Assembly: GCA_031763025.1 (NCBI GenBank)
Contig: JASSKH010000017.1
Span: 9,600,626-9,664,625, forward strand
Reading direction: 5' to 3'
DNA: 64,000 nt
From: Macrocystis pyrifera
Lineage: Eukaryota > Sar > Phaeophyceae > Laminariales > Laminariaceae
The notes beneath the pieces are model-generated. The model had not been told where the DNA came from and made no database searches. It saw only the letters and a program-made list of their open reading frames with translations. Each line of letters begins with the position of its first letter. Position 1 is the first letter of the stretch. The position numbers were made by a program, and so were the translations under genes. Positions 1 to 12,200 of this stretch are shown here, in pieces.

Positions 1-121
1 CTTTGAACGTGCAGAGCATGCGCCACCGAGCCCGACGGGGCCTAAACTTGCATCGTACCTGGTAGTGTACACGTGCCCCCCCTGCGTGTCCCGCAGCCGA
101 GAGCGCGAGAAACAACTAGCA
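1..121. other. unassigned left edge
   Basis: No gene, repeat or RNA is recognisable here. The stretch runs from the window edge to the start of the first long dispersed repeat. Confidence 0.5.
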
Positions 122-1190
122 ATTCCTTAGGTTTACCTAGGGTTATCTACAAGCAAAATTAATTTCGTGTCTTAACGGACAAAATGACAAAAAACGGTAC
201 AACAGTGCTTTTTAGCCAGTTTACGTTCCGAAAATTCAAACCAGGAAGTGAGGGTACACCAGACCCAAGTAAGATCACGTTTTCTTTCAAGGGATACCGT
301 TTTATGGCGAAACATCCATGTCCGTCCGTCTCACTTGCCAAAATGACAAAAAATGGTACACCATCGTATTTTTGCCAGTTTACGGTACGAAAAAGTGAAA
401 CAAGGTGATCAGGGCACACCAAACCCAAGTTATATGACGTTTTCTGTCCAGGCATACCGTTTTCTGGTAAAAAGCAATGTCCCGGTATAGCTTATAATTA
501 CGAACAAAAACCGCTTTCGTGAGACAAGCGCCTTCTTGTACTCGTGTTCATACGAACACACCAGGTACGAGTCAAACGTAGCTCATATTTCTGAAGACTC
601 TTTATTTCGTTTCATGCGCGTGTGTACTCAGAGCACGGCACAACGAGCGAGCCCGGCGCCGTCGCGGGTGTCAGCGGGTATCAGCGGGTAGAGAGAGGGG
701 GGGTTGCAAGGAGCGCGGTCGCCGTTTTCGTGGCTAGGCGTCGCGTGTGCCTCGAGACACGTGGGAAGCACGAATGGGGCTCTGCCTGGCCTCCTTGTGA
801 AGTTCCGCTTGTACCATATACGATACATAAGGGTCGTTTTGATATGCAAAATAAAATTCAAGCGGTGCTTATTTTTGCGACCAAACCAAAGTTCAAACAG
901 AGAGCGATCCAGTCTGAGCACCAACTTTGTCGAGCTCGCGAACAAGGGCCACGGTGAGCAACGAGCTTCACGCGAGGCGGGCGACGGGGCTCACTGTGGC
1001 AGAGAGAGAGGAATATTTACCCGAACCGAATCGGTGGTGAGGTGGTCGCGAGACGGCGGGCGGCGTACCAGGCCAAGAGAGAAGCTCTGCTGTTTGTTTT
1101 TTTTTTCTTTTTGAACGGTGCAAGGTGTTCCAATCAGGCAGAAAAATATTACATGAGAGGGGACGGGGATATTGTTCCTTTCCGCGCTTT
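122..1190 (+). repeat. dispersed repeat R1, copy A (about 1.05 kb)
   Basis: A near full-length second copy lies at about 42607-43660 in the same orientation. Shared landmarks include the start (TTCC[T/C]TAGGTTTACCTAG), the block at about 676-760 with the run GGTTGCAAGGAGCGCGGTCG, and the block at about 1025-1060 (ACCGAATCGGTGGTGAGG). The 5' part is itself a diverged tandem dimer of about 158 bp (182-340 and 341-482), each unit starting AAAATGACAAAAAA. Open frames here differ between copies and are interrupted, so I do not call a protein. No terminal repeats or transposase motifs are visible, and the class is unknown. Confidence 0.75.
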
Positions 1191-2060
1191 TTCGTACTTG
1201 TTCATACGAATAAACTGCACGCGGATCCCAGTGAGATCCTGCACATAGCAAACGGGGCTTCGCCGCAGCATACTTGTAACCAATCGAAGTATGTCGGTCT
1301 ATTTAAGCTTTCTAAACGATGAGCGAGCCAAAGTGGAGATGGGCAACGGCATTGCGCAGAACAAATTACGGCACAGGTGGCCAAAAGGGTACGTTGAGGG
1401 ACGTTGTTGCGAAACCACAACCTCGGCACGTTGGGCCGTCGGACACAAGGTACCGCAACGTACGAAAAAGCCCCTAGTTTGTGAGATGTCCCCGCGGTGA
1501 AGGTTTATCAACGTATAAAGTTGTCGTTAGTCTGCATGTTGCTGCAAGGTGCATGTTTTTTTCCTTAATGTCAAATCCTGTAACCCACATACTTTAATCA
1601 AGTCAACTAGCATCGTCGATGAAAAAAGGCTGCACACTAAAATCAAGTCAAAATAACTTTTGAGGAAATCGAATCAATCAAGAAAGTTGTTTATACTTAC
1701 AACTTTTTATATGTGTGTATTTCGTTGAAAATCCATACTTTAATCAAGTGATTTTGTTTGATGAGTCTCGCGTTCTCACGCGTCGATTAGGTTTTGATCA
1801 ATATGCTACTGGCACGATGGTGATAGCTTCCGACAGGCCGACTGAAGTTGTATCATTTATTTGCTTAATAATTCAAAGAACAACAGAGTGTCTGCGCATA
1901 ATAATTTTGTTTATCAAGGATTTCCGTCGGAAAGGTACGTAATCGAAAGCCTTTCGGCATGCGCATAATCGTAGACGAAAAATTGATTCTCATGTTGAAA
2001 AAAAAACACTTGCGCCAGCGGCAGCACTTTTGCACCAAACGAGCCGAACACAAGAAGTCG
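1191..2060. other. spacer without recognisable gene
   Basis: About 870 bp between repeat R1 and the CAG-rich block. I see no convincing exon. The region has AT-rich stretches and two similar fragments containing CATACTTTAATCAAGT (near 1590 and 1730). Confidence 0.4.
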
Positions 2061-2660
2061 TGCAAGCAGCAGTACCTACCTGCAGCAGCAGCAGCAGCAG
2101 CTGCAGCTGCAGGAGAAGTAAGCAGCAGCAAGCATTAACAGGCAGAAGTAAGTGTGATCTATCTTGCGCTCCTCGACACTCGCTGTGCAAGCAACGCCGC
2201 CACAACGAGAAGATCGCCCTCCTTCTTCGTCGTCCTCTCTTCCCGAAAACGGGTCGTAGCGGCGAAGATCAGGGGCGTGGCGGCAAGGGTGCACGTGCTT
2301 GCAGCACCAGCAGCGCTTGCTTGAGGCAGCTCTCTCGCTTCCAGCAGCGCTTGCTTGCAGCATCGCTTGCTTGCAGCAGCGCTTGCTTGCAGCAGACCTT
2401 GCTTGTGTGCAGCAGCGCTCGCTTGCAGCAGCGCTTTTGTTTGCAGCAGCGCCTGCTCACCGCAGTGCTTGCTTATTGCCGCAGCAGCACATCCAGCAAC
2501 AACAGCACTTACTTGCAGCAGCAGCACACTACATGCAGTAGTAGCAGTAGTCGGTGACGTACAGCAGCAGCAGCAGCAGCTGCAGCAGCACCTACCTATC
2601 TGCTGCTGCAGCAACAGGCAGCAAAGGCATGCAGCATCAGCGGCAGCAATTATTCTCGCA
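2060..2660. repeat. CAG-rich microsatellite and GCTTGCTTGCAGCAGC minisatellite
   Basis: Pure (CAG)n or (CTG)n runs lie near 2081-2110 and 2563-2640. Between them, about 2290-2480 is a degenerate tandem array of a 15-18 bp unit, roughly CAGCAGCGCTTGCTTG. All frames on both strands stay open because the unit has few stop triplets, so long open frames here are an artefact of the repeat. No splice context or known domain supports coding. Confidence 0.8.
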
Positions 2661-4431
2661 AAACTCCGCCGGTAGCAGACATGGTCCGAGGGTCCGAGGC
2701 CACTCTCGGGGCAAGCTTGGCCAATCCAAAGCGTCCGGAGAGTTTTCGGCCAACATAATGCAGCGGTCGAATCTCATATCACACAAATATAGCTCTAGTA
2801 TAATATGCTATCCAAAAATGCATAACGTCGTCATTTTTATGCAAATTTGATTAGGATATTGACCACTCGTCGGTAACGTGGGAATAGATGAGCAAAATTC
2901 GTACTATTTTTTCTTTTGCGCAGACACTCTAATGCTGACCTATTAATAGGCAGACTTGAAAGAGTCAGAATAATGATTTCCAAGAAATAAAAGGCCGACT
3001 TCGACAAAAGAGTTGAACGGCCCACGGCAATAAAGGACGACAGACAACCTACCCTTCTACACCAGATCGAAACAAGAATACAACAGTGATACTACTGACG
3101 TTTCCATACCCACACAACCCGCGGTACCTTTTTTGCATCCAAGCACAAAGGTCACCCCATAGCGTTCGGGTTAGGGTTAGAGTGCGGGTCGGGTGATCAG
3201 CGCCTACTGCATAAATAAGCATGCCTGGTATCTCCTGCTATTATCACTTCTTTCTTCTGAAAAGCCACGCAATGAACAATAAATAGCGTCAACAATAGCA
3301 TCCTCAAACAAGTAAAAATCTACCTAGCAAATATCTACGTCGCGAGAGAATTTCCATACCTCAGTCCAATCTTGTATTAAATGGTAAAACCTAGGGAACC
3401 GCAGGGCAACCCTCTGCCCTGTTCTACAATTTTCACAACTACCGCAATAATGGGCGTAAACGTCCCTATCGTATTCAACGCCCTGGGACGCAGTTTTTGG
3501 CGAAAACGGGCAAAACCCGCAGTAAGCACCCACTGTCAAAACGAAAATGCGGAAACTGCCCCGGTATCACAGTAAGCGCCCCCCCCGCTATCTTCTGTTT
3601 GGGTAAACGCCCCGGGGCCAAGCTGGCAAGTCGTTTTGAATGTCGGAGATGAAATTGTTTCCGAAGCAGACAAAGGGGTGCTTTACCTACAAAACTTCAT
3701 GCCCTCTCTCGTGGGCGCCAGTTCACCTGAACGGCGTAAGCTCCCCAAAAGTTGGAGTGAACATCAGTATTATCGGTGCTGGGTGCCTTGTCGGTGCCTC
3801 TTGAGTTGTGACATGACCAACACCTACTGCTGCGGTGCTGTGTGTGCATGTGAAAGGTGTGTGTTTTTGTCTTGTATATTTGTATCGCCCGGCGTGTGAG
3901 AGGTGCGTGTGTGTTTTCTCTTGTTTTTTTTCGTATCGCCCCGGGGGGCAAAAGGCCTGAAATAAGTTTTTTATGAAACGTCCCGATGCCACAGTAAACG
4001 CCCCGGGGTGTCCTTTTATACCTGCAAATTCATCGCGCCCCAGGGGGCGTTAATTATTACTGTACTTAACGTGCCCGTACTCATACATCCTACCGTGTGC
4101 TGCTCTTGTTCCCTCTTACTGTACCTGTGTTCTCCTGCCCACCTGTTCACAGAGGTTCACGCGTTCACACTGTTCGCCGCTCCCAGTTGCGCCCATACGA
4201 GGTACAGCTCGTGCAGCTCGGGTTCAGCTCAACAGCGTGTAATACGGGTCAACAGCAGTATTGCTATTTGTCCTCTACTTCAGGTTTTGCTCTAGAGGCG
4301 TAGATAGTGTAATGTTCTCATCATGCCAAAGTCGTTTTGGGGCTAAATGGGGCCTCCTGCCACGACCAGCAGGAGACTCCCACCCAGTGGTAATACCTAA
4401 TTGCTGGCCTTGTCGGCGCGGGAGTGATTAC
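2661..4431. other. spacer with repeats and no supported gene
   Basis: About 1.8 kb. A block at about 3350-3430 recurs at about 45658-45735, with TTGTATTAAA then CACCTAGGGAACxGC in the second copy. A short telomere-like stretch GGGTTAGGGTTAG lies at about 3166. Fragments containing CGCCCCGGGG recur near 3600-4050. No exon with matching splice sites and a known domain was found. Confidence 0.45.
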
Positions 4432-5848
4432 CTGATGCTCCAGCCCAAACGCAGATCGTATTGCTCGTTCAACCTCGCCTCCAGATATGCCTGGGTACAC
4501 CAGAAGGTTCTGTGTACCAGAAACGGAGCCAATGTCGTGGAAAGGTTGGGAAGGTTCGACATCTAAGCACATCGAACACAACATTGTGCACTGCTGTACC
4601 AATACAGCAGTGTACCAGGTAAGGCCCACGAATAAGAAATAACCTACTTTATACAAGATAAGACCAACTATTATGGGAAATTTTTGAGGGGGTCTCAGAA
4701 CTGGCTTTTTTTGCCGAAAACCCGCGAATTACTCAACGGGACTGTCAAAAACACCGGTAGACTCCTCAGGATGCTCCCCTTAGTTTTCCGAGAGCTTTCT
4801 CGAGCACTTTTCCGTTTCTCCAGAGTCGTCGTAGGACTGTTCGTCCATATTTCCAGTTCTGAGGACATCGTGATTTTTCATCAAAAATCCTCGAAGATCC
4901 ACTATTTCTGGCCCCAGTTCTGACCAACAGCCTTATTTCTGACCCTCCAGAGAAAAGTGATTGGCTGCTCCAAAATTCAAATTAGGACTCTGGAGAAACG
5001 GGAAATTGTTCCTGAAAGCTCGCAAAAAACTACGGGGAGCATTTTGAGGAGTCTATCGGTGTTTCTGGCTTTCCCGCCAAGTAAAACGCGTATATTCAGC
5101 CTAAAAACCCCAGTTCTGAGAGCTCAGAAATAATTTCCCATAATAGTTGGTCTAAGGCTCACTTTTCGGGGGGTGATAGGAAAATTGGAATAAGAAATCG
5201 TGCTCAACGGCGAGCGCTAGACAAAGTCATACAGGCATATTTTAATATTAATAGTAGCCGATACGCTCAAGGTCGCTCAAGGATGATGTTACAATAAGGT
5301 TCCAAGGGTTGCTCAGATCAGTTGCTTCTTGTTGGAGGGGCCATACTATTAATATCATAATCTGTACTACAAAAACAGCTAGTACCACTACAGCGAACCC
5401 TACTACGGTACCTGGTACCTGGTATTATACCTGGGATCTAGGAGACTGTAGCCTGGGTTTCGTGCGGTTGCTCTTTCGTCAGGTATCATACCAGAGGGTG
5501 ATACGCCAATGTATCAGTCACTCGTACCGGTCGTGGGGATGCGCTCTAGGAAGATTCTCGAGACAACCCAACAGGGATGGGTAACCTTATCGTGGTGAAC
5601 CGGCATAACTGCTCAAAGCGCCTGCCGTGGTGCCGTCCGCCCTTGTACGGATGATGCCCATCGTGAAACCTCATGCGATACCTACGACTAGGGTATATAC
5701 CTACGTTCTCATCGCTGGAAAGCAGGAAAGTGATTCCACGATCCTTTACCAAAATAAGCAAAGCTGCTTTACCCACAAAAATGATGCGCACCTTGGTTTC
5801 CCTTCCTTCCGGATCTTCAATTCTCACTGTGAAGCATTCGCTTTCCAT
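4432..5848 (-). CDS. possible 5' end of an unknown gene, two exons, divergent from HDAC
   Basis: Exon 1 would be 5848-5792 (19 codons from ATG, starting MESECFTVRIEDPEG) and ends AAG|GTGCGC. Exon 2 would be 4509-4432 (26 codons), entered after ACACAG and left at CAT-CAG|GTAATC; it contains NLLVYPGISGGEVERAI and then a phenylalanine-glycine-leucine. Both exons are phase 0 and join without a stop. The pattern of a beta-strand pair, a YPG turn and an amphipathic helix ending in AFGL recalls a PB1-like or ubiquitin-like fold, but that is only an impression. The inferred ATG is about 400 bp from the HDAC ATG on the other strand, which would suit a shared promoter. I found no further exons to the left, so the gene is incomplete or this is a chance pairing. 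The intron also contains the foldback element at 4661-5153. Confidence 0.33.
4661..5153. mobile_element. 493 bp foldback element (long terminal inverted repeats)
   Basis: The left end AGACCAACTATTATGGGAAA (4661) is matched by its reverse complement ending at 5153. The arms remain similar for about 180-200 bp with mismatches; for example CTCCTCAGGATGCTCCCC on the left pairs with GGGGAGCATTTTGAGGAG on the right, and TTTCTCCAGAGTC with GACTCTGGAGAAA. There is no open frame for a transposase, so this is a non-autonomous foldback or MITE-like element. The flanks are ATA and AAG, and no clear target duplication is visible. Confidence 0.75.
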
Positions 5849-6246
5849 ATCACTTGTGCGACAGCTCGGAGTGCTTGTCTTGCTTCACAGGATATCTTTT
5901 GTTTTGAGATTGTGTTATCGGGGGTTTCTTAAAAATTGAGGGTGCGTGTGTAGATTGTCCACATTTCGCTGTAATCCCCGATATGAGGTTGGGTATCCTG
6001 CGTGCCAGCTTTACAGACAACCGAAGGCGGAGTGGAGCATCGAGAACGGAGGAACGCAAACCAAAACACCGCCATCGCAAACAAATATTCAAGGCAATCT
6101 CAACGAGCCGGGCATTCAAATACACACTGGTGGCATTGGAGGTACCGTAACACTCGACTTTTCACAGTGATAGCGATCACACAAGGTTGGCGTTTTGAAG
6201 TCGAGAAGCACAGGAGCTGCGCCTACGGCGCACGGAAGCAAAGGCC
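5849..6246. promoter_or_regulatory. candidate HDAC upstream region (possibly bidirectional)
   Basis: A gene-free 398 bp stretch lies between the HDAC ATG (6247, plus strand) and the possible divergent ATG (5848, minus strand). HDAC transcription must start here or further upstream. I cannot point to a convincing TATA box or initiator, so this is assigned by position only. Confidence 0.35.
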
Positions 6247-9200
6247 ATGGCGTCTCTTCCGTCAAATGCCGGAGGGAATAAGAGACGGGTTTCCTACTTC
6301 TACGATGGTGAGAAGCATGACATGTTCGATAAATACCCAGTAGTTAGTTGTCGGTCAGCTACTGTTGTGTCTCGTGGTCCATCTGATTACAATGTCCCTG
6401 GTCGAGCAGTGCGAGGTACAGCACCCTTCTGGTACTGGTGCTGGTACTGACACCTGGTATATCGTACCGGTACGAGTAGTATCCAGCAGCAGAACATCCA
6501 ACGGCGCGATATTGCTACTAACAGTAAATACAGTAAGTCCCTCTGCCTGGCGTTCGATATCGGCGGCTGCAATTCATGACCCGCGCAAAGTCATCGGTGG
6601 GATTGGCCCTGGTCCGCTCCTCTCCGGGTGAACTCTACTTTTAGGTAGACCACACGAGAGCATTCTTTGGCGTCTCTGTTGAGGTGTACATGTGGTCGGA
6701 CAACTTCAGTTTTCAAGTTCGCAACGTTATTATTTATACCTGGTATTTACGAACCATGTTTTGATTTTCCCCCGTGCGCCAGCGTCCGAAATTGAATTGA
6801 CCAATGTCTCCCCCCCTCTGCTGCGCTCACCGCTGACCGACGCGCTGCTTCCGCACTTCTACTGCTGCTATTGTTCACGCATAGCCGAGATCGGGAATTA
6901 TCACTATGGGCAGGGGCACCCCATGAAGCCGCATCGCGTACGTATGACCCACAATCTGGTGGTGAACTACGGTTTATACCGCCAGATGGAGGTGTTCCGA
7001 CCGAAGCCTATCAGCAGCCAGCACATGACACGCTTCCACTCGGACGACTACATCAACTTCCTGAGAGTCATAACGCAAGATAACATGCAGGTTTGGCTGT
7101 ATGGTATCCCCATCACCCATCATGCAGTGCATTCGGCGTGGTCGAACGCCACAATTTGCAGGGTGTCATGTGGTTTTAGTTTTATTCTGCCCCAGTTTTG
7201 CCGCTCCGAAAATGATGGAAATTCAGTACTTTCCGATTGCGGCATCTCTTCCGACCGCGATAACCTTACAACTGCAGTCGTGGTCCTGCTATAAGGCGAC
7301 CTACAGCAGTAGTGACAAGTGGCTTGAAGTCGCCCTTCGGCTGAATAGTACCTATTCAACCAGATACCGGCATATAACCCTTACATGCTGGTGTTCCCAG
7401 TAACATGCACTTCTGCTGTACTACAGCTAGTCAGCCATGTCGCGTACATGACACCTTATTGACTGCCAAGTTTGAAGGTTGAAGCTGCGGTAGCACGTGT
7501 TCTACGGTGTGCCTATATCCTGCATTTTCTCGCAAGCTTGAGCTTGACGTCCAGCTCAACAGCATTTCGTAAGGATCTGCGGTAGAGAGCAGCTGTGGAG
7601 CTGCTGCTGTAGACTATATATATACAACTTGAGCTCCAGTGGTGTTTTTGCATTTTCAGAAGATTTTCAGGTTGCAGCTGAGTACCTTGGTCAATCACTT
7701 GCGCTAAATGAAGGAACGCCGGGCACTGCGACACTTCCTAGCCAAGGTACAAGCTAAACAGTTCGCCCTTACGACCCCCGAACAATGATGCAATAGTTAC
7801 CGCTCTGCCATGTACGCTATATTATTCACTTGCTTGGCCGACTTCTGGCAATATGATAGGCCCTAATGAAAGCCATTTTTGCCCTACGCAACGCATGGCA
7901 CGCCTCGTCGTTGCGACTCGTTTCAGAGTACTCTTCCAGTTGACCCAGAGGCACCGAACCAATCGAAATAAGTGCACCGAGACCTGCTGCAGGGTCGAAA
8001 ACAATGGACCGATGTTATGGTGTGTGGCCAGGGGAAGCTTGAAGCTGGTGCTTGGTATTTTTTCTGTGTCAAGTCGTCTGAAAAAGACGGACACCCGCCT
8101 TATTTAGGGACTATAAATAGTACCGGTATAAGGCGACTCGCCTACACAGTTTTAATGGTACCTACTGTTGTAATACGAAGCGACTCGCCTTAAATAGGCT
8201 TTACTACCTTTACCTCAACAAGTGATTTATCCTGGCCACACTTGATTCAAAGGCCTTGCTGCGCTCTCAGAGCTCCCACCCGGAACACGCCTGCGTCACT
8301 CCACCTCTCGGCGATCCTTCCGGGCGCCCTTCTTTGATTACTTGCGGAGTATCCTGCCGTTCTTTGATTTCTTCCTTTTAACTCAGCTTACACTAACTTT
8401 AAGACATGAGGACATACCACACTAATTTCAAGTTATTATTTTCAAAGAGTCGAAAAAATCCAAAGATGGAACTTCAGAACTCGAGTCATAATCGAAAAGC
8501 AGTGAAACTGAGCGAGAGAGCTCCACCTACGCTGAATTCAAGATGAAAAGCCCGAAAAACAAAATTGACTAACAAAAAAACGAAGAAAAACAAAAGATTC
8601 AGCGCTGCGCTAGCTTTTTTCGTACATGCCAGGTATCATACACAGTACGAAGTTGTTCTTTCAACGATGCAAAGTCTACGATGCAAAGTCGTGAGCTGTT
8701 TAAGTTGACTGGTGTTTGTCGGCTTTGCTATTTTACGGGTTCGAGTAGGGGGTAGACACCTATTTTGCCACAACACCACAACAACCCCGAGAGCCAGCAG
8801 CATGCCGTCTTCAAGCGTATATCGCAGTTATTTCGCGAAGCAACCCAAGCCTTTCAAGCCAGAGCCAAAGAAGAGGAGGAGGAGGAGGAGGTGGTGGAGG
8901 CTATGCCAGTTGCGGAGGTGGTGAAAACAATCTTCTCCTTCCCTACATATCATATCATGCATTTTGTGTATGTACCAAACACGTGTGCATAATGATGCGT
9001 GTGGAGCCAGGAATGCATTGTCCTAAGCCACTTAGCTCTTCGTCTTTGCAAGTCGCCCATTTAGCCCCGTCACAAACCGGGCGTGGTCTTTCGTGCGCAA
9101 CTAAACCCTTGGCATTAGCAATTCGCCCATTGCGCCAGGTCATGAGCGTTCTGTCTGCTTAGCGCTTTGTTCTATTTTACTTCCTTGAGTGAGCGTAGCG

Positions 9201-12200
9201 GGCGACGAATAGCCGCCCTCGAATCGGAGCGCCTTGGATGGTATACGCTCTTTGTAGTGTTGATCAATTTTGGTCGAAGCCGTAGTAGCGTTATATCGGG
9301 ACCACCATTGTACATCGTGTATCATATTTTGTACGTAAGGCGGCGTCCAGTGTCAAATCAGTTTCAGCAACCAGGAGGGAGCATCCCATGATCAGTCCGG
9401 TTGTGTTTGTAGCGTAGCCCACATTATGAGAGTCAACCGACACAACGTTTCCGGCGAGTGATCGGTCGGTGACAGGCCTGATGATGCCTTATGCTTTCCG
9501 CTGCCGAGGTGTATCGTGTCTCATGTTTAGCCTGTTGAGGCTCTACTACTTGCACAGCTGCCGGCTCCGCGACAGTACCGCTACTCTTGCGGCTCCACAA
9601 AGCAGTGTATTTACTACGCCATAAGAGTTTACCCCGATACATATTAACGAAGTATCTGCATCAAATGGTTCATCACGTATAGCCGCCCTCTTGTCGTTTG
9701 TTGCTAAAACTCGACACAACAGCACAACTACACCCAACTGCAGCGCTTCAACGTTGGCGAAGACTGCCCCGTGTTTGACGGGCTGTTCGAGTTTTGCCAG
9801 CTGTATACGTCTGGCTCAATCGGCGGAGCAATTCGACTCAACAACAAGCAGTCAGACGTGGTGATCAACTGGGCAGGAGGCCTCCACCACGCGAAGAAGG
9901 TTAGAGCACATATGACACCAGCCAACACGATGGCGTGAGGATGGAGGTGTCACGACGTTTTTTTTGCGGTCGTAGAAGCTAGGCGCTGACTTACCGCTGG
10001 CTATATTTAGGACCGTGGTAATCCAAGAAGGGTACCATCCCTACCCTTTTTCTACTCTGCGGTGCACCTACCTCAAAGCACGGTACTTATGGTGCATAGG
10101 TACTTATATGAATTCGCGTATCCATTGGCACACATCAGTTCAGCTAGGTGGGTACGATTAATCGTCGGAATTGTGTTATATACTTGACTGACATGCGTAT
10201 TTAGGCGACTATGCTGTGTTTCGTAAAGTACAAGAGTGTGCGTGATTGGCTCCTGCGACCAACCGTTACATCCGCTCCCCGGTACTAATGTGGCCTCTTC
10301 TGCTTGCTGTCATGCTTTCCGAAGAGCGAGGCTTCCGGATTCTGCTACGTGAATGACTGCGTGCTGGCTATTCTGGAACTGCTGAAGACGCATCAGCGTG
10401 TACTGTACATCGACATCGACATCCACCACGGAGACGGAGTGGAGGTAAGGTTCTCTTCATTCACTGTACTCCTCGAAGCAATATTCACGCACGGGCTAAG
10501 ATGTACCACAGCAGCCAGCATAACTACGTAATTATTAAGAGCACTTAAACTGCGATGACGACTCTTGGCGACGTGGCGTCCGTATATCGCAAAAAGTCTA
10601 CCAGGCGCACGTTTACACCCCCTTATTTTCGGTGCCGTGTTTTACAGGAGGCCTTCTACACCACGAACCGGGTTATGACGGTATCATTCCACAAGTTCGG
10701 AGAGTACTTCCCCGGGACGGGTGACGTCAAGGACGTCGGTGAGATTAGACTGCAATGAAGATTCCTCTGACTCTGTCGCGATAACACACCCTTCTCCCAT
10801 GCAAACCCGTGTTAGTGCCAAGAGTTGTAGTTTTGTTAAGGAACCAAATTCGTGACCTCTTTTGTGCCCAGGTGTGGGCCAGGGGAAAAACTACGCCATC
10901 AACTTTCCTCTCGCCGACGGCATCAATGACGAAAGCTACCGAAGCATCTTCAGGCCCGTCATCGAAAAGGTGCTTGTTCCTTCCGAAAAAAACGTTTGAT
11001 CCGGAGTAGATTGATGTTCCACTATTATTTTGATGTGAACCTAGAAGGGAATAGGGAAAGCCTTCGTTGCCGCTACCAATTGCCAGCACTTTTTTGCTTT
11101 GTTCCCTTTTCCCTATACGCGCGTGCTGTATACATACAAAATCATACAAAATAGGTGATGGAACACTACTCGCCGGAGGCGATCGTCATGCAGTGTGGGG
11201 CAGACTCTCTCTCGGGTGACCGTCTTGGCTGCTTCAACCTCTCCCTGAAGGGCCACGCGGACTGTGTGCAGTACGTTAAGAGCTTTAACGTGCCGCTGCT
11301 GGTGCTGGGGGGCGGGGGCTACACGCTTCGTAACGTACCGCGTTGCTGGGCTTACGAAACAGGAGTTCTACTCGACATTGAGCCCTCGGTACGTACATGA
11401 AAGTGTCGATTTCCTACGTTTTTTCCCCTTTGTACCTGGTGGAGCATGGAGTGTCTCTCAAGTACCCGTAGTGTTTGCACCAATCTCGACGGGAACCTTA
11501 TGGCAGCCGACCACGTTCGGGAACCCTTTTCACGGAGGGTGTTTGTATTTCGACACTTTGTCTACCCTTCCATGCTGCTTTATTTTGTTACAACTCCCAC
11601 TGTATGTGTGTATATATTTCGACACTTTGTCTACCCTTCCATGCTGCTTTATGTTGTTACAACTCCCACTGTAGAGCACTCGTGCCTCAGTCAGCATTCC
11701 CTCGCAACCCACATCCAGTCCAATAAGAACGCGGTGCCAGGCACGAATTTTAAGCTCTACGAATCGAATGTAGCACTTTTTCGGTGTTCCGATCGTCGCC
11801 TGAAGGTTAAGGTTGTGGTCGGTTGAAGACGTAGACCTATATAAACCTTGGACGCTTGATGTCGCGCCATGAAACTCCGGCCTTGGCATGTTCAGGATAT
11901 GCTCCCTTACAACGACTACTTCGAGTACTATGGCCCGGACTACCGCCTGCACATGCCAACGTCCAACATGGAGAATATGAACAAGAGAGAAACGCTGGAA
12001 GAGGTATGTTTTGTTGAGACACCGCGTCCTTGCCTGAGAATCCCATCATGTGTATCACGCTTGGTAGAACTACGAAGTTTGACGGCCAACTTTCCCCGAT
12101 GTTGCTCACTCCGTCGCCATCGCGCCGCAGTGTGCGGCCATGCTGCAAGGGCAACGGCCTCTGGAATGCCCGCTGTCGCTAGGCGCTGTTCCACTGAAAT

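Noticed and set aside
2030..2675. Long open frames on both strands through the CAG-rich block
   Set aside because: They arise from repeat units that lack stop triplets in several frames; no domain or splice evidence supports them.
3160..3200. GGGTTAGGGTTAG as a telomere sign (also at 24591)
   Set aside because: Only two units long and followed by GGGTC-type sequence; too short for an interstitial telomere and not at a sequence end.
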